Shown here: piece after piece, positions 15,208 through 22,155 of the stretch
Numbering within the stretch: position 1 is the stretch's first letter
Layout: each line of letters begins with the position of its first letter
Source of the DNA: Spirochaetota bacterium
GTDB lineage: Bacteria > Spirochaetota > Spirochaetia > DSM-27196 > PWMO01
DNA length: 23,233 nucleotides
NCBI GenBank assembly: GCA_009908735.1
Contig: JAAAOR010000082.1
Location: forward strand, 1 to 23,233
Reading direction: 5' to 3'
Made by a program: the position numbers and the translations under genes
The notes under the pieces: generated by a model
What the model saw: the letters and a program-made list of their open reading frames with translations, nothing else
Database searches by the model: none
Told to the model about the DNA's origin: nothing

Positions 15208-15240
15208 TGTCTTCAACTCTCGCACACATATGCTATCATA
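15207..15240. promoter_or_regulatory. Overlapping divergent promoter region (sirtuin / SAM HAT gene)
   Basis: On the plus strand TTGTCT (15207-15212) and TATGCT (15229-15234) are 16 bases apart, giving a start near 15241 and a leader of about 30 bases. On the minus strand the same stretch reads TATGAT (15240-15235), a five-of-six match to a -10 box, with start near 15228 and a leader of about 20 bases to the sirtuin ATG; no good -35 box accompanies it. The 12-base core 15229-15240 has palindromic ends (TATG/CATA). Confidence 0.42.
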
Positions 15241-15269
15241 GCGCAGACTCCACATCCACCGGAGGGAAC

Positions 15270-16088
15270 ATGCTCATTGTGCTGCTGAGTGACTTCGGCG
15301 TGTCGGACTCGTACGTCGGTGTCATGAAGGGTGTCATGTCCGGTCTCGCGCCGAACATTCATCAAGTGGACCTCACTCACGACGTGCCGGCGTTCGATGT
15401 CCTTGCCGGCTCGTACCTGCTGTATTCGGCCTGGAACTATTTCCCCAAGTGCAGCGTATTCCTGGCCGTCGTCGATCCGGGCGTCGGCACCGCGCGGCGG
15501 GAACTGGTCGCATCAAGCGGGGGCAAAGTGCTCATTGCACCGGACAACGGGATCGTCTCCCTTCTCAAACGCATGCACCCGGATACCCGCTGTTTCCGCG
15601 CGCGGCAGGACCTCCTGGAGCAGATCCGACTCGAGAAGCCGGCCTGGGCCAATACGTTCGACGGCCGCGATGTGTTCTCCCCGCTTGCCGCCCTTGCCGG
15701 GGCCGAGGGCCTCGTGCGGGTCCGCGGAGCAGAGGTGAAAGACCCGGTTCTCATCGATGACGTACGTTCCGCCGCGGACACCTCCAACGCGACGCTCAGC
15801 GGCAAGATCATGCATATCGACCACTTCGGGAACTGCATCAGCTCGATCCATTATCAGGATGCACGCGCGCTCTACGGCGGCGACGGCCCTGAGGGCGCAA
15901 CATTTCGCGTTCGCGTGGGTAACGGCCTGGAGGTCGCCGGCATCCGCTCGACCTACTCCGATGTCGAGCCGGGGCAGGCTGTCGCCTACTGGGGAAGCGT
16001 CGGGTTCCTCGAAATCGCCGTACGAAACGGCCATGCGGGCTCTTCCCTCGGTATTAATCGCGGTGACACGGTGATGGTGAGTCCATAG
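15270..16088 (+). CDS. SAM hydroxide adenosyltransferase family protein (DUF62)
   Basis: A 272-residue protein of the family that includes SAM hydrolases and the fluorinase/chlorinase enzymes. Motifs: LLSDFGVSDSYVGVMKGV (5-22), VVDPGVGTARREL (67-79), APDNGIVSLL (90-99), NTFDGRDVFSPLAA (118-131) and IMHIDHFGNCISSI (about 170-183) of the C-terminal domain. Hydroxide-using members cleave SAM to adenosine and methionine; the Asp-Arg pair of their Asp-Arg-His triad is visible (D69, R76), but where I expect His (family TFHGRD) this protein has Asp121. GGAGGG at 15261-15266 precedes ATG 15270; the frame is open upstream but without support. It stands alone, divergent from the sirtuin gene. Confidence 0.9.
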   Translation: MLIVLLSDFGVSDSYVGVMKGVMSGLAPNIHQVDLTHDVPAFDVLAGSYLLYSAWNYFPKCSVFLAVVDPGVGTARRELVASSGGKVLIAPDNGIVSLLKRMHPDTRCFRARQDLLEQIRLEKPAWANTFDGRDVFSPLAALAGAEGLVRVRGAEVKDPVLIDDVRSAADTSNATLSGKIMHIDHFGNCISSIHYQDARALYGGDGPEGATFRVRVGNGLEVAGIRSTYSDVEPGQAVAYWGSVGFLEIAVRNGHAGSSLGINRGDTVMVSP

Positions 16089-16106
16089 CGGAAAACGAAA
16101 CCGGCG

Positions 16107-16934
16107 TCACTCTGCGCCCGGACCGGGCGAGAAGGTCTTGGTGCGCAGCGAGCCGAGATAATGGTCGGCCAGGAAGCCCAGCGGTTTTGTGGCGATCTCG
16201 AACTTCTCGGAAAGCTCGGCCAGCACCGGGCGGGCTTCGTCGGCGTCGGGGTCCGGTAGGCGGGCGGCTTCCTTATAGAAGTACTTGCCGCATTCTTGGT
16301 AGTCCTCGATGCGTTTTTTTTCGCGGTTTCGCACCACGCGTCGTGTGCCTCCCTCTCCGGCCACCGTCGGCAAGAGGTACTCCGGAAAGATGCTCACCGT
16401 GAACAGGCAAAGATCCGCGATTCGTTTGTAGACGGCGAACCTGTGCGCCTCGTCGGCGACCTCGCCAAAGCGTATCAGGCTCTCCACGTCGAAATCGCTG
16501 AATGAGTACCGACGCCAGATTCCGGGCCTCACAGGGATGGTCACCGATACGGATCGGACCCGTGAGAACGAGGAGAGCATCCCCGAGAGGTACACCAGTA
16601 CCGGCTTCTGCGCGAGCAGCTCGAGAATGAGCTTCGTGTCGAAGATCACCATCATCCTGTTCGTGCTCTTCTCGAAGGTGAACGGACGTGTTCGCAGGTC
16701 TTCGCGGGCACGGATCAGAAGCACCGCAAAGAGAAGTCGCGGAGTGAGGTCGACGATAGGCTCGGGATTTTGAAGAAGATGATCCGCGAGCGACGGGTCG
16801 GCAACCATGCCGTCGACGATATCCTCGTCTTCGCGGAGCATGGCAACGACCCGGTCTACGTCGACCCGCTGCGGCATGAAGAATCCTGCCAGGAATCGGA
16901 GATCTTTCTCGTCGAAGTCCCACCGAGGCTGCAT
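16107..16934 (-). CDS. Hypothetical cytoplasmic protein
   Basis: A 275-residue protein I do not recognise. It has no signal peptide and no convincing membrane segment; hydrophobic stretches such as LTPRLLFAVLLIRA (near 63-76) and TKLILELLAQKPVLVYLSGML (near 99-119) look like buried helices. It is rich in charged residues, has a basic RRVVRNREKKR segment near 209-219 that could contact nucleic acid or a membrane, and ends in a Pro/Gly-rich tail (SPGPGAE). ATG 16934 is backed by GGGGAGGG seven to eight bases upstream. It is convergent with the SAM HAT gene (18-base gap) and divergent from the ferredoxin gene, so it forms its own transcript. Composition and codon use match the neighbours. Confidence 0.7.
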   Translation of the reverse strand: MQPRWDFDEKDLRFLAGFFMPQRVDVDRVVAMLREDEDIVDGMVADPSLADHLLQNPEPIVDLTPRLLFAVLLIRAREDLRTRPFTFEKSTNRMMVIFDTKLILELLAQKPVLVYLSGMLSSFSRVRSVSVTIPVRPGIWRRYSFSDFDVESLIRFGEVADEAHRFAVYKRIADLCLFTVSIFPEYLLPTVAGEGGTRRVVRNREKKRIEDYQECGKYFYKEAARLPDPDADEARPVLAELSEKFEIATKPLGFLADHYLGSLRTKTFSPGPGAE

Positions 16935-17020
16935 CTCATACCCTCCCCGTCAAATATCGTCACAATGCCCTCGGTTCGCCAACAGGCTTCCGAATACTGA
17001 CCGCGAGCCGCCATCGGCTG

Positions 17021-17049
17021 TTGACAGGAGGCAGTCCCGGTCCTACAAT
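17021..17049 (+). promoter_or_regulatory. Strong sigma-70 promoter of the ferredoxin gene
   Basis: TTGACA (17021-17026), a perfect -35 box, is followed after exactly 17 bases by TACAAT (17044-17049), five of six. Start point near 17056, giving a leader of about 55 bases with AGGAG at 17100-17104. This is the best promoter in the window and predicts high expression. Confidence 0.85.
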
Positions 17050-17110
17050 ATAGATAAAATCCGTGGACATACTTGCGCAAATCGCAGATCCACTCCAAGA
17101 GGAGACTACT

Positions 17111-17296
17111 ATGAAAACAAAGGTCGATGCAGATCTCTGTACGGCATGTGAGCTATGCACCAGCACGGTGCCCGAGGTGTTCCAGATGGGCGATGAGGTG
17201 GCCGAAGTCATCGTTGACGAGGTTCCGTCGAATCTGGAGGACGCGGTGAAGGAAGCGGCCGAAGACTGCCCCGTGGAAGCCATCACCGTCGAGTAA
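17111..17296 (+). CDS. Monocluster [4Fe-4S] ferredoxin
   Basis: A 61-residue, strongly acidic electron carrier. Cys10, Cys13 and Cys16 (DLCTACELC) plus Cys53 followed by Pro (EDCPVEAI) give the ligand set of a single [4Fe-4S] cluster; the second cluster of two-cluster ferredoxins is absent. Size and layout match the Thermotoga/Desulfovibrio-type short ferredoxins. AGGAG six bases before ATG 17111 fixes the start; an in-frame ATG further upstream at 17063 lies in the leader. It has its own strong promoter and intrinsic terminator, so it is expressed as a small single-gene message. No obvious redox partner is adjacent apart from the thioredoxin-like gene downstream. Confidence 0.95.
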   Translation: MKTKVDADLCTACELCTSTVPEVFQMGDEVAEVIVDEVPSNLEDAVKEAAEDCPVEAITVE

Positions 17297-17325
17297 CATT
17301 CACTGCGTTTGGCACCACACATACC

Positions 17326-17355
17326 GGGACGGTCCACGCGGCCGTCCCTTTTTTT
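17326..17355 (+). terminator. Intrinsic terminator after the ferredoxin gene
   Basis: GGGACGG (17326-17332) and CCGTCCC (17342-17348) form a seven-pair stem with a nine-base loop, followed directly by seven T (17349-17355). It begins about 30 bases after the ferredoxin stop. Confidence 0.92.
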
Positions 17356-17368
17356 GTATCTTTAGGCC

Positions 17369-17713
17369 ATGCACGACGCCATGCACGTGATAGAAGATGC
17401 TTCCCGCGTGGACGATATCCTCTCGACCGAGGGCATCAAGCTGCTATATCTCTCGCGACCCGATTGCGGCGTGTGCTCCGCCATGAAGCCGAAAGTAGCC
17501 GCGATGCTCCAGGACTTTCCTCGGATCGAGGCGTACGACATAGACCTCGACAGGTTTCCCATCCTCGCCGGCCGCTTCGAGGTATTCACCATCCCAGCCG
17601 TGCTCGTCTACGCGGAGGGTCGGGAGTTCATTCGTGAAGCTCGTTACTTCAGTGTCGAGAAGCTCGCCGGCCGCATACACCGCTACTACGAGCTCATGTA
17701 CTCACCGGCGTAG
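17369..17713 (+). CDS. Thioredoxin-like protein
   Basis: A 114-residue cytoplasmic thioredoxin-fold protein. The active site is C33-GVC36 in SRPDCGVCSAMKP, and the cis-proline is at P76 in FTIPAVLVY. The CGVC dipeptide differs from the CGPC of classical thioredoxin and is seen in thioredoxin-like proteins of unclear partner. It has no signal peptide. ATG 17369 lies only 14 bases after the T-run of the ferredoxin terminator and has a weak ribosome site; ATG 17381 is an alternative. I see no separate promoter in the short gap, so expression may depend on read-through of the terminator, which would keep its level below that of ferredoxin. Confidence 0.85.
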   Translation: MHDAMHVIEDASRVDDILSTEGIKLLYLSRPDCGVCSAMKPKVAAMLQDFPRIEAYDIDLDRFPILAGRFEVFTIPAVLVYAEGREFIREARYFSVEKLAGRIHRYYELMYSPA

Positions 17714-17748
17714 TTCGCCCAACGGGGGTCATGTTTTGACGAAGAGGC

Positions 17749-18312
17749 TCAGGAGAACACCGATCCCGGCTCTTCTTCGAGCTCGAGGCCGTAGCGTTTG
17801 CGCGGGAAGGTTCTAGCGACGGCCACGGCGTTGCGCTTTTCGTTGAATACCACGCCCTGGTTCCAGTATTCCACGGCCGCGAACATAGCGTTGCCGCCGT
17901 CATGCTCGTCGCTCTCCTCGGTTGCAAAGGAGACGTAGTGCTCCAGCTTCTCGAAATCTCGTTTTTCGAGACACGCGTTTCGCTCGCGGTTGAACCGATT
18001 CCACTCTTCGAGTCGCTGGAACCCCGGGCCCTCGTCCTGGATGATCAGGTGCGCCCAGTCTTCGCGAAAGCTGAACCACACACGCACCAGCTTCTCGGGA
18101 TCACTTCGGTTGCCATGCTTGACCGCGTTTTTGATGAGCTCGGAAACCTGCTGCTCGAGGATATGGAGCTCTTTCATCTCCGGCGGCGCCTTCTGCACTA
18201 TCAGTAGCGTAAAGTAGCGGATTTGGCGAAAGTCGCTCGGGAACGACTTTTCGAACATTCCCGTCGTATCGAACAGCCTGCTTTGTTCGTCCACAATGAG
18301 TTGGTCCGGCAT
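17749..18312 (-). CDS. RsbW/SpoIIAB-like GHKL ATPase (anti-sigma or partner-switch kinase)
   Basis: A 187-residue protein with a GHKL ATP-binding fold. The N-box is ELIKNAVKHGN (E58, N62, H66) and the G1 box is DEGPGF (D93 to F98). The usual glycine-rich G2 lid (GRGLGL) is replaced by DGGNAMFAAVEYW near 138-150, preceded by a charged insert of about 35 residues (WNRFNRERNACLEKRDFEKLEH...), so ATP handling may differ from RsbW. Kinases of this kind bind and phosphorylate a STAS antagonist and release it, or a sigma factor, in exchange. ATG 18312 lies 10 bases after the STAS gene's stop; it is the last gene of the four-gene operon. Its target is not encoded here. Confidence 0.88.
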   Translation of the reverse strand: MPDQLIVDEQSRLFDTTGMFEKSFPSDFRQIRYFTLLIVQKAPPEMKELHILEQQVSELIKNAVKHGNRSDPEKLVRVWFSFREDWAHLIIQDEGPGFQRLEEWNRFNRERNACLEKRDFEKLEHYVSFATEESDEHDGGNAMFAAVEYWNQGVVFNEKRNAVAVARTFPRKRYGLELEEEPGSVFS

Positions 18313-18322
18313 GATGGCACCT

Positions 18323-18682
18323 CTACTCTCCCGTCTTCAGTCGCCTGATCGCAACGGTTTCGTCTTCCACGATATCGAAATAGTCCATGAGCTTTGTGAG
18401 CTGAATAACTTGTCGGACTGTCCCCTTGACGTTCGCCAGGAGCATCCGCTTCCCCTGCTTTTTGATGGTGGAGTGAACCTGCATCAGCGCGCCGATCCCG
18501 GTCGAGTCGATATAGGTCACGCTGTCAACGTTGATGACGTAGTCACGGATGCCTTTATCAAGCATCTTCTTTACGACGGCTTTCAGCGAGTGCGCGTTGT
18601 ACAGATCCATCTCGCCACTGATGTCCACTACATAGATCGAACCGGCGCGTCTGAGGCGTATATCCATGTTCCGAAACGCCAC
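18323..18682 (-). CDS. STAS-domain anti-sigma factor antagonist (RsbV/SpoIIAA-like)
   Basis: A 119-residue single STAS domain. VVDISGEMDLYNAHSLKAVV (18-37) is the family's first beta-alpha unit, and TYIDSTGIGALMQV (56-69) contains the phosphoacceptor Ser60 followed by Thr61. In partner switches the unphosphorylated form binds the anti-sigma-like kinase; a PP2C phosphatase restores that form. The start is GTG 18682, set by a perfect AAGGAGG five bases upstream; ATG 18667 lacks such a site. It lies 10 bases after the phosphatase gene and 10 before the kinase gene, so the three would be made together, with this small protein probably translated most efficiently. Confidence 0.93.
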   Translation of the reverse strand: MAFRNMDIRLRRAGSIYVVDISGEMDLYNAHSLKAVVKKMLDKGIRDYVINVDSVTYIDSTGIGALMQVHSTIKKQGKRMLLANVKGTVRQVIQLTKLMDYFDIVEDETVAIRRLKTGE

Positions 18683-18692
18683 CCGTGCCTCC

Positions 18693-20621
18693 TTATCGCA
18701 CTTTCATTGCGAGCATGGTCTGATCATCGTGCCTCCGTGCGTTCCCAACGAATGCCTGGAGATCCGCCATCACGTTGTCTACGAGTTGCTGTGGTCCCGC
18801 GTCGGGAGCCCGCTTGATAGCCTCTTTGAGCGACTGCAGTCCGTACTGCTGCCCCTGCTCGTTCATCGCCTCCACCATGCCGTCGGTATAGAGCACGAGC
18901 AGGTCACCCGGATCCACCGTGAAGCGTTTCTGCGCATACTTCGCCTCCCGCTCGATCCCGATCGGAAGGCCCTCGGTGTCGACCTGAACGAGTTGTGCCG
19001 TTTTACGCCGGTACACGAGCAGCGGGTGATGAGCGGCGTTGGCATACGTGACCTCCCGACTGCCTTGATCGTAGATCAGGTAGCCCATCGTCGCATAATG
19101 GTCGAGATCGATACTCCCTGTTATACCTCGATTGACCAGGCCCAACACGGCCGCCGCTTCCCGCTTGGGCGAGACGACAAGGTGGAGAATGGACCGTAGC
19201 ATCACCATGACCATGGCGGCCGGGATCCCCTTGCCGGCCACGTCCGCGACGACGATGGCAAGACGTCGGCCGTCCAGCGAGATAACATCGTGATAGTCGC
19301 CGCTTACGCCTTTTGCCGGAACCGTCACCGAAGCAAGGGATCCGTTTGAAAACGCAGGCGAGTTACCCGGAAGGAGCTTGCTTTGGATTTCGGCGGCGAT
19401 GTCAAGCTCGGTCTCCATCTCACGCTTTTCGAGTACTTCCAGGTATGTATGGATGTTGTCGATAGTCACCGACGCGTACTCGGCAAAGGTGCGCAGGTGC
19501 TCGAAGTCCCGCTCGTCGAAGAACTGCTTCTCGCCACGTTTGAGCGTTGAGATCACGCCGAGGACACGGTTCGCGACGATGAGGGGAACGGCAATGAGTG
19601 AGCTGACGTACAGCACATCGTCGGCCGCGTTACCGGAAACGCGAGGATCCTCAGCTGCGTTGGAGATCAGGACAGGCTCCGCCGATCTGACTGTTTCGCC
19701 GAGAACCGTCTCTCCGATGGGAATCGGGGTCTCCGCAAAGTGACGCTTGATGCTCCCGGTGGTCACCCGAGCGATATCCGGCACGGGGTAGAGGGGTGGG
19801 TAGATGCCTTGTGTGGCACGCACACGCAGGACATCCTCGTACTCGTCCACGAGAAGGATTGCACCGGCGTCTGCACCGAGATTCCGCGAGGCGGCGTTCA
19901 CGATGATGTCGAGCACCTCCGACATCTCGATCCGTCGCGATATGGCACTCCCGAGGTTCTTCATAAAGTCGAACATCGACTCGAGGTTCGCCGCAAAATA
20001 CGCAACCGATTCACGCTCCTGCTCGTGAAACCAGCGATAATAGGCGATGATGACCACTCCGTGAGCGAAGTAGGAGGCGGGCAGCAGCACCTGGTGAACC
20101 AGCGGCGCCTCGTAGCCATAGAGAAGCAGCACAAGATGGCTGAGAGCCAGGGCGGAGATCAGCACGAAGCGGGTGCGAAGCACCACCCGCGCGTTCTCGT
20201 TTGTTACCGGTGAAACCAGTCCCAGCGAAACTGCAAGATAGAGGACGTTGGCCTCGATCCACAGGCCGTAGTGAAACACTCCGACGTCGACCGGGGCATC
20301 GAGAAACCTGTTGGTAACGGTGGCGACCACCGCGAGTAGGTTCAGAACGATATAGACGCGGTCGGTGACAGTCCAGCCGGTAAACGTTTTGAGCCACAGC
20401 AAATACGCTACGATGACTACAAGGGCAGAGAGGGGCAGAAAGAGCGGGATGCCCGTGAGCGCGAGGGCCAGGTCTCGCGCGAGCAGAATCCCGAGCACCG
20501 CGGCAAGCGGCCACAGCCCCTCACGGCCGGTCATGGACGACGACAGCGTTCCGACCCGGTAGAGGATCAGGGCAAGCAACAGGAGTACGAAGAGCTTTGG
20601 CCAGAAAAGTGCGAGTTCCAT
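18693..20621 (-). CDS. 7TM-GAF-PP2C (SpoIIE/RsbU-type) serine phosphatase
   Basis: A 642-residue membrane-bound phosphatase. About seven hydrophobic segments occupy residues 6-195; a linker helix leads into a GAF domain (about 235-391, ASRNLGADAGAILLVD and SLIAVPLIVANRVLGVIS), then a short coiled coil, and a SpoIIE-type PP2C domain (about 435-640). Metal-binding acidic residues are visible: D442 and D445 (GDYHD), D460 (VADVAGKGIPAAM), D580 (YTDGMVEA) and D632/D633 (HDDQT). It should dephosphorylate the STAS protein encoded next. GDYHD replaces the more common GDFYD, with both Asp kept. ATG 20621 follows the sensor gene's stop by three bases, so translation is coupled. Two inputs, a membrane sensor and a GAF ligand, may converge on it. 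Confidence 0.93.
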   Translation of the reverse strand: MELALFWPKLFVLLLLALILYRVGTLSSSMTGREGLWPLAAVLGILLARDLALALTGIPLFLPLSALVVIVAYLLWLKTFTGWTVTDRVYIVLNLLAVVATVTNRFLDAPVDVGVFHYGLWIEANVLYLAVSLGLVSPVTNENARVVLRTRFVLISALALSHLVLLLYGYEAPLVHQVLLPASYFAHGVVIIAYYRWFHEQERESVAYFAANLESMFDFMKNLGSAISRRIEMSEVLDIIVNAASRNLGADAGAILLVDEYEDVLRVRATQGIYPPLYPVPDIARVTTGSIKRHFAETPIPIGETVLGETVRSAEPVLISNAAEDPRVSGNAADDVLYVSSLIAVPLIVANRVLGVISTLKRGEKQFFDERDFEHLRTFAEYASVTIDNIHTYLEVLEKREMETELDIAAEIQSKLLPGNSPAFSNGSLASVTVPAKGVSGDYHDVISLDGRRLAIVVADVAGKGIPAAMVMVMLRSILHLVVSPKREAAAVLGLVNRGITGSIDLDHYATMGYLIYDQGSREVTYANAAHHPLLVYRRKTAQLVQVDTEGLPIGIEREAKYAQKRFTVDPGDLLVLYTDGMVEAMNEQGQQYGLQSLKEAIKRAPDAGPQQLVDNVMADLQAFVGNARRHDDQTMLAMKVR

Positions 20622-20624
20622 GCC

Positions 20625-21905
20625 TCAGGATTTCTCTTTCTTCTCGAGCTCGCGCAACACAGTACCGAGATTCGCCAGCATGCGGTTGAAGGAGGCCGCG
20701 AGGCTGCCAACCTCGTCACGTCTTCTCACGGGGATCTCCTGCACTTCGACCAGACCCCGGCTTGCTTTGTCGACGAGCACGGTGAGCTCCTCGATCGGTC
20801 GCGTGACCTGAGAGCTTACGAACAGACCCAGACCGAGGGAAGCCACGATCACCACCCCCACGGCGATCACGAGCAGTCGTCCGCTGTCCTGTACGGGAAG
20901 CAGTATTTCCGCCTGGGGCACGATTGTACCGAGCGACGCACCGATGGACGGGATGGGTGAGTACACGAGATAGTTGCGCTCGCCTTCCTGATCCTCGTAG
21001 CGCGCGATGCCGCTCTCCCCCTCGATCATGCGCGATACGATGCCGGCAAATGCCCGGTTCTCGACCTCGAGGAGATTGTCGGTCGCGAAGCTCCGGTTCC
21101 AGTTCGCCGCCGCCTCGGCTTCCTCATCCGGCCCGGCTTCCGCCATGCCCGGCCGCACGAGTGCCGAGCCCTCATCGTTAACCAGAAAAGCTTCATGATC
21201 GTAGCCGAGGTCGATCTCGAGGATATCATTCTGAAGGGTGGTCAGAAGCACATCATAGCCCACCGCTCCGATGAGCCCGCCGTCGGCGCCGTTGACCGGG
21301 GCGACCGCGCTGACGGTGAGATCCTTGGTGTTGGCATCCACATACAGCTCGGTCCATGTCGGCTCTTCGGCCCGTTCGGCGCTCTCGTACCAAGGCCTGG
21401 TGCGCGGATCGAATCCCTCCGCTTCTTCGAGGATACCGACAACTTCCGCGTCATCGATGACGGTAACGCCGCTTGCGGAGCCCATGTAGCCGAGGGTAAG
21501 GTAGGGATTGTGTGCGACCGTAGTATCGAGGATGCGGCCGACGCGCTCGAGGCGAGGAAGCTCATCGGAGAGTTGCGAGCGCAGCTCCGGCGAGCCGTAC
21601 GTGCCGCCGGTCCACGGCAGAAGCAGGCGCCCCTCGTCGGCGGATGAGATCTCGGAGGCCGGGAGCGCGTAGATCTGCTCGGCAAACGCGGCTGTGGCCT
21701 CTGTCTCCTGCTGAATACGGCGGAATATCGTGTCGTAGAAGAGCGTCTTCTCCTCGACAATCCTGGTCAACTGTTGCTTGGCCTGCTCGAGCAGTGCGTT
21801 TTGCTGCTGCACCAGCGCAACCGAGCCTACAACAACAAGCGAGATGAGCGGAAGCAGAACGAGAACAATTGTAATCCGAGCCTTGATGGACAGACTGCGC
21901 AGCAT
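20625..21905 (-). CDS. dCache-HAMP membrane sensor without output domain
   Basis: A 426-residue transmembrane receptor. Membrane segment 1 is at about 12-33, an extracytoplasmic double-Cache domain spans about 35-342 (with the classic FDPRTRPWYESA at 165-176 and LIGAVGYDVLLTTLQ at 211-225, the latter a dCache ligand-pocket element), membrane segment 2 is at 343-364 and a HAMP domain at about 362-415 (RRRDEVGSLAASFNRML). The protein stops ten residues after HAMP (EKKEKS), with no kinase, cyclase, PP2C or chemotaxis domain. ATG 21905 has AGGGTGG five bases upstream and is preferred over GTG 21914. It sits three bases ahead of the phosphatase gene, so the likely output is that phosphatase, reached by contact in the membrane or through HAMP. 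Confidence 0.9.
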   Translation of the reverse strand: MLRSLSIKARITIVLVLLPLISLVVVGSVALVQQQNALLEQAKQQLTRIVEEKTLFYDTIFRRIQQETEATAAFAEQIYALPASEISSADEGRLLLPWTGGTYGSPELRSQLSDELPRLERVGRILDTTVAHNPYLTLGYMGSASGVTVIDDAEVVGILEEAEGFDPRTRPWYESAERAEEPTWTELYVDANTKDLTVSAVAPVNGADGGLIGAVGYDVLLTTLQNDILEIDLGYDHEAFLVNDEGSALVRPGMAEAGPDEEAEAAANWNRSFATDNLLEVENRAFAGIVSRMIEGESGIARYEDQEGERNYLVYSPIPSIGASLGTIVPQAEILLPVQDSGRLLVIAVGVVIVASLGLGLFVSSQVTRPIEELTVLVDKASRGLVEVQEIPVRRRDEVGSLAASFNRMLANLGTVLRELEKKEKS

Positions 21906-21939
21906 AACGGCCACCCTTGCACGATGCGTGTGTCACTGC

Positions 21940-21968
21940 ATTCTAGGGCCTTCAGCGCGCGCGGTCAA
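21940..21968 (-). promoter_or_regulatory. Sigma-70 promoter of the partner-switch operon
   Basis: On the minus strand TTGACC (21968-21963) and TAGAAT (21945-21940) are separated by exactly 17 bases; each matches consensus at five of six positions. Start point near 21933, about 28 bases before ATG 21905. A five-pair inverted repeat (GCGCG 21959-21963 and CGCGC 21971-21975) frames the -35 box and could be an operator; on the plus strand it is followed by five T, so it could also stop antisense transcription. Confidence 0.78.
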
Positions 21969-22043
21969 GTCGCGCCTTTTTGTAATTTTGAACGCTTACT
22001 CTGCAGTTTCGGAAAGATTTTGAACGACTTCGTCGCAACCCCC

Positions 22044-22072
22044 CTGAAATAGGCGAAGGATTCGACTATGCT
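22044..22072 (+). promoter_or_regulatory. Possible promoter of the right-edge gene
   Basis: CTGAAA (22044-22049) and TATGCT (22067-22072) lie 17 bases apart, four of six matches each. A start near 22079 leaves a leader of about 77 bases before ATG 22156. The 250-base gap it sits in holds this and the divergent operon promoter; I see no other gene there. Confidence 0.4.
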
Positions 22073-22155
22073 ACAGTACAGGCAGCCCTGTTTTCTCTTG
22101 GAAGGGGTTCTCGAAGTAAGAAAGTCACAACAATAATACCTCGGGGAGTGGGTGT

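Noticed and set aside
16113..16131. GC-rich inverted repeat near the end of the 275-residue protein gene
   Set aside because: It is inside the coding end of that gene (Ser-Pro-Gly-Pro-Gly codons), short, and without a T-run, so codon composition explains it.
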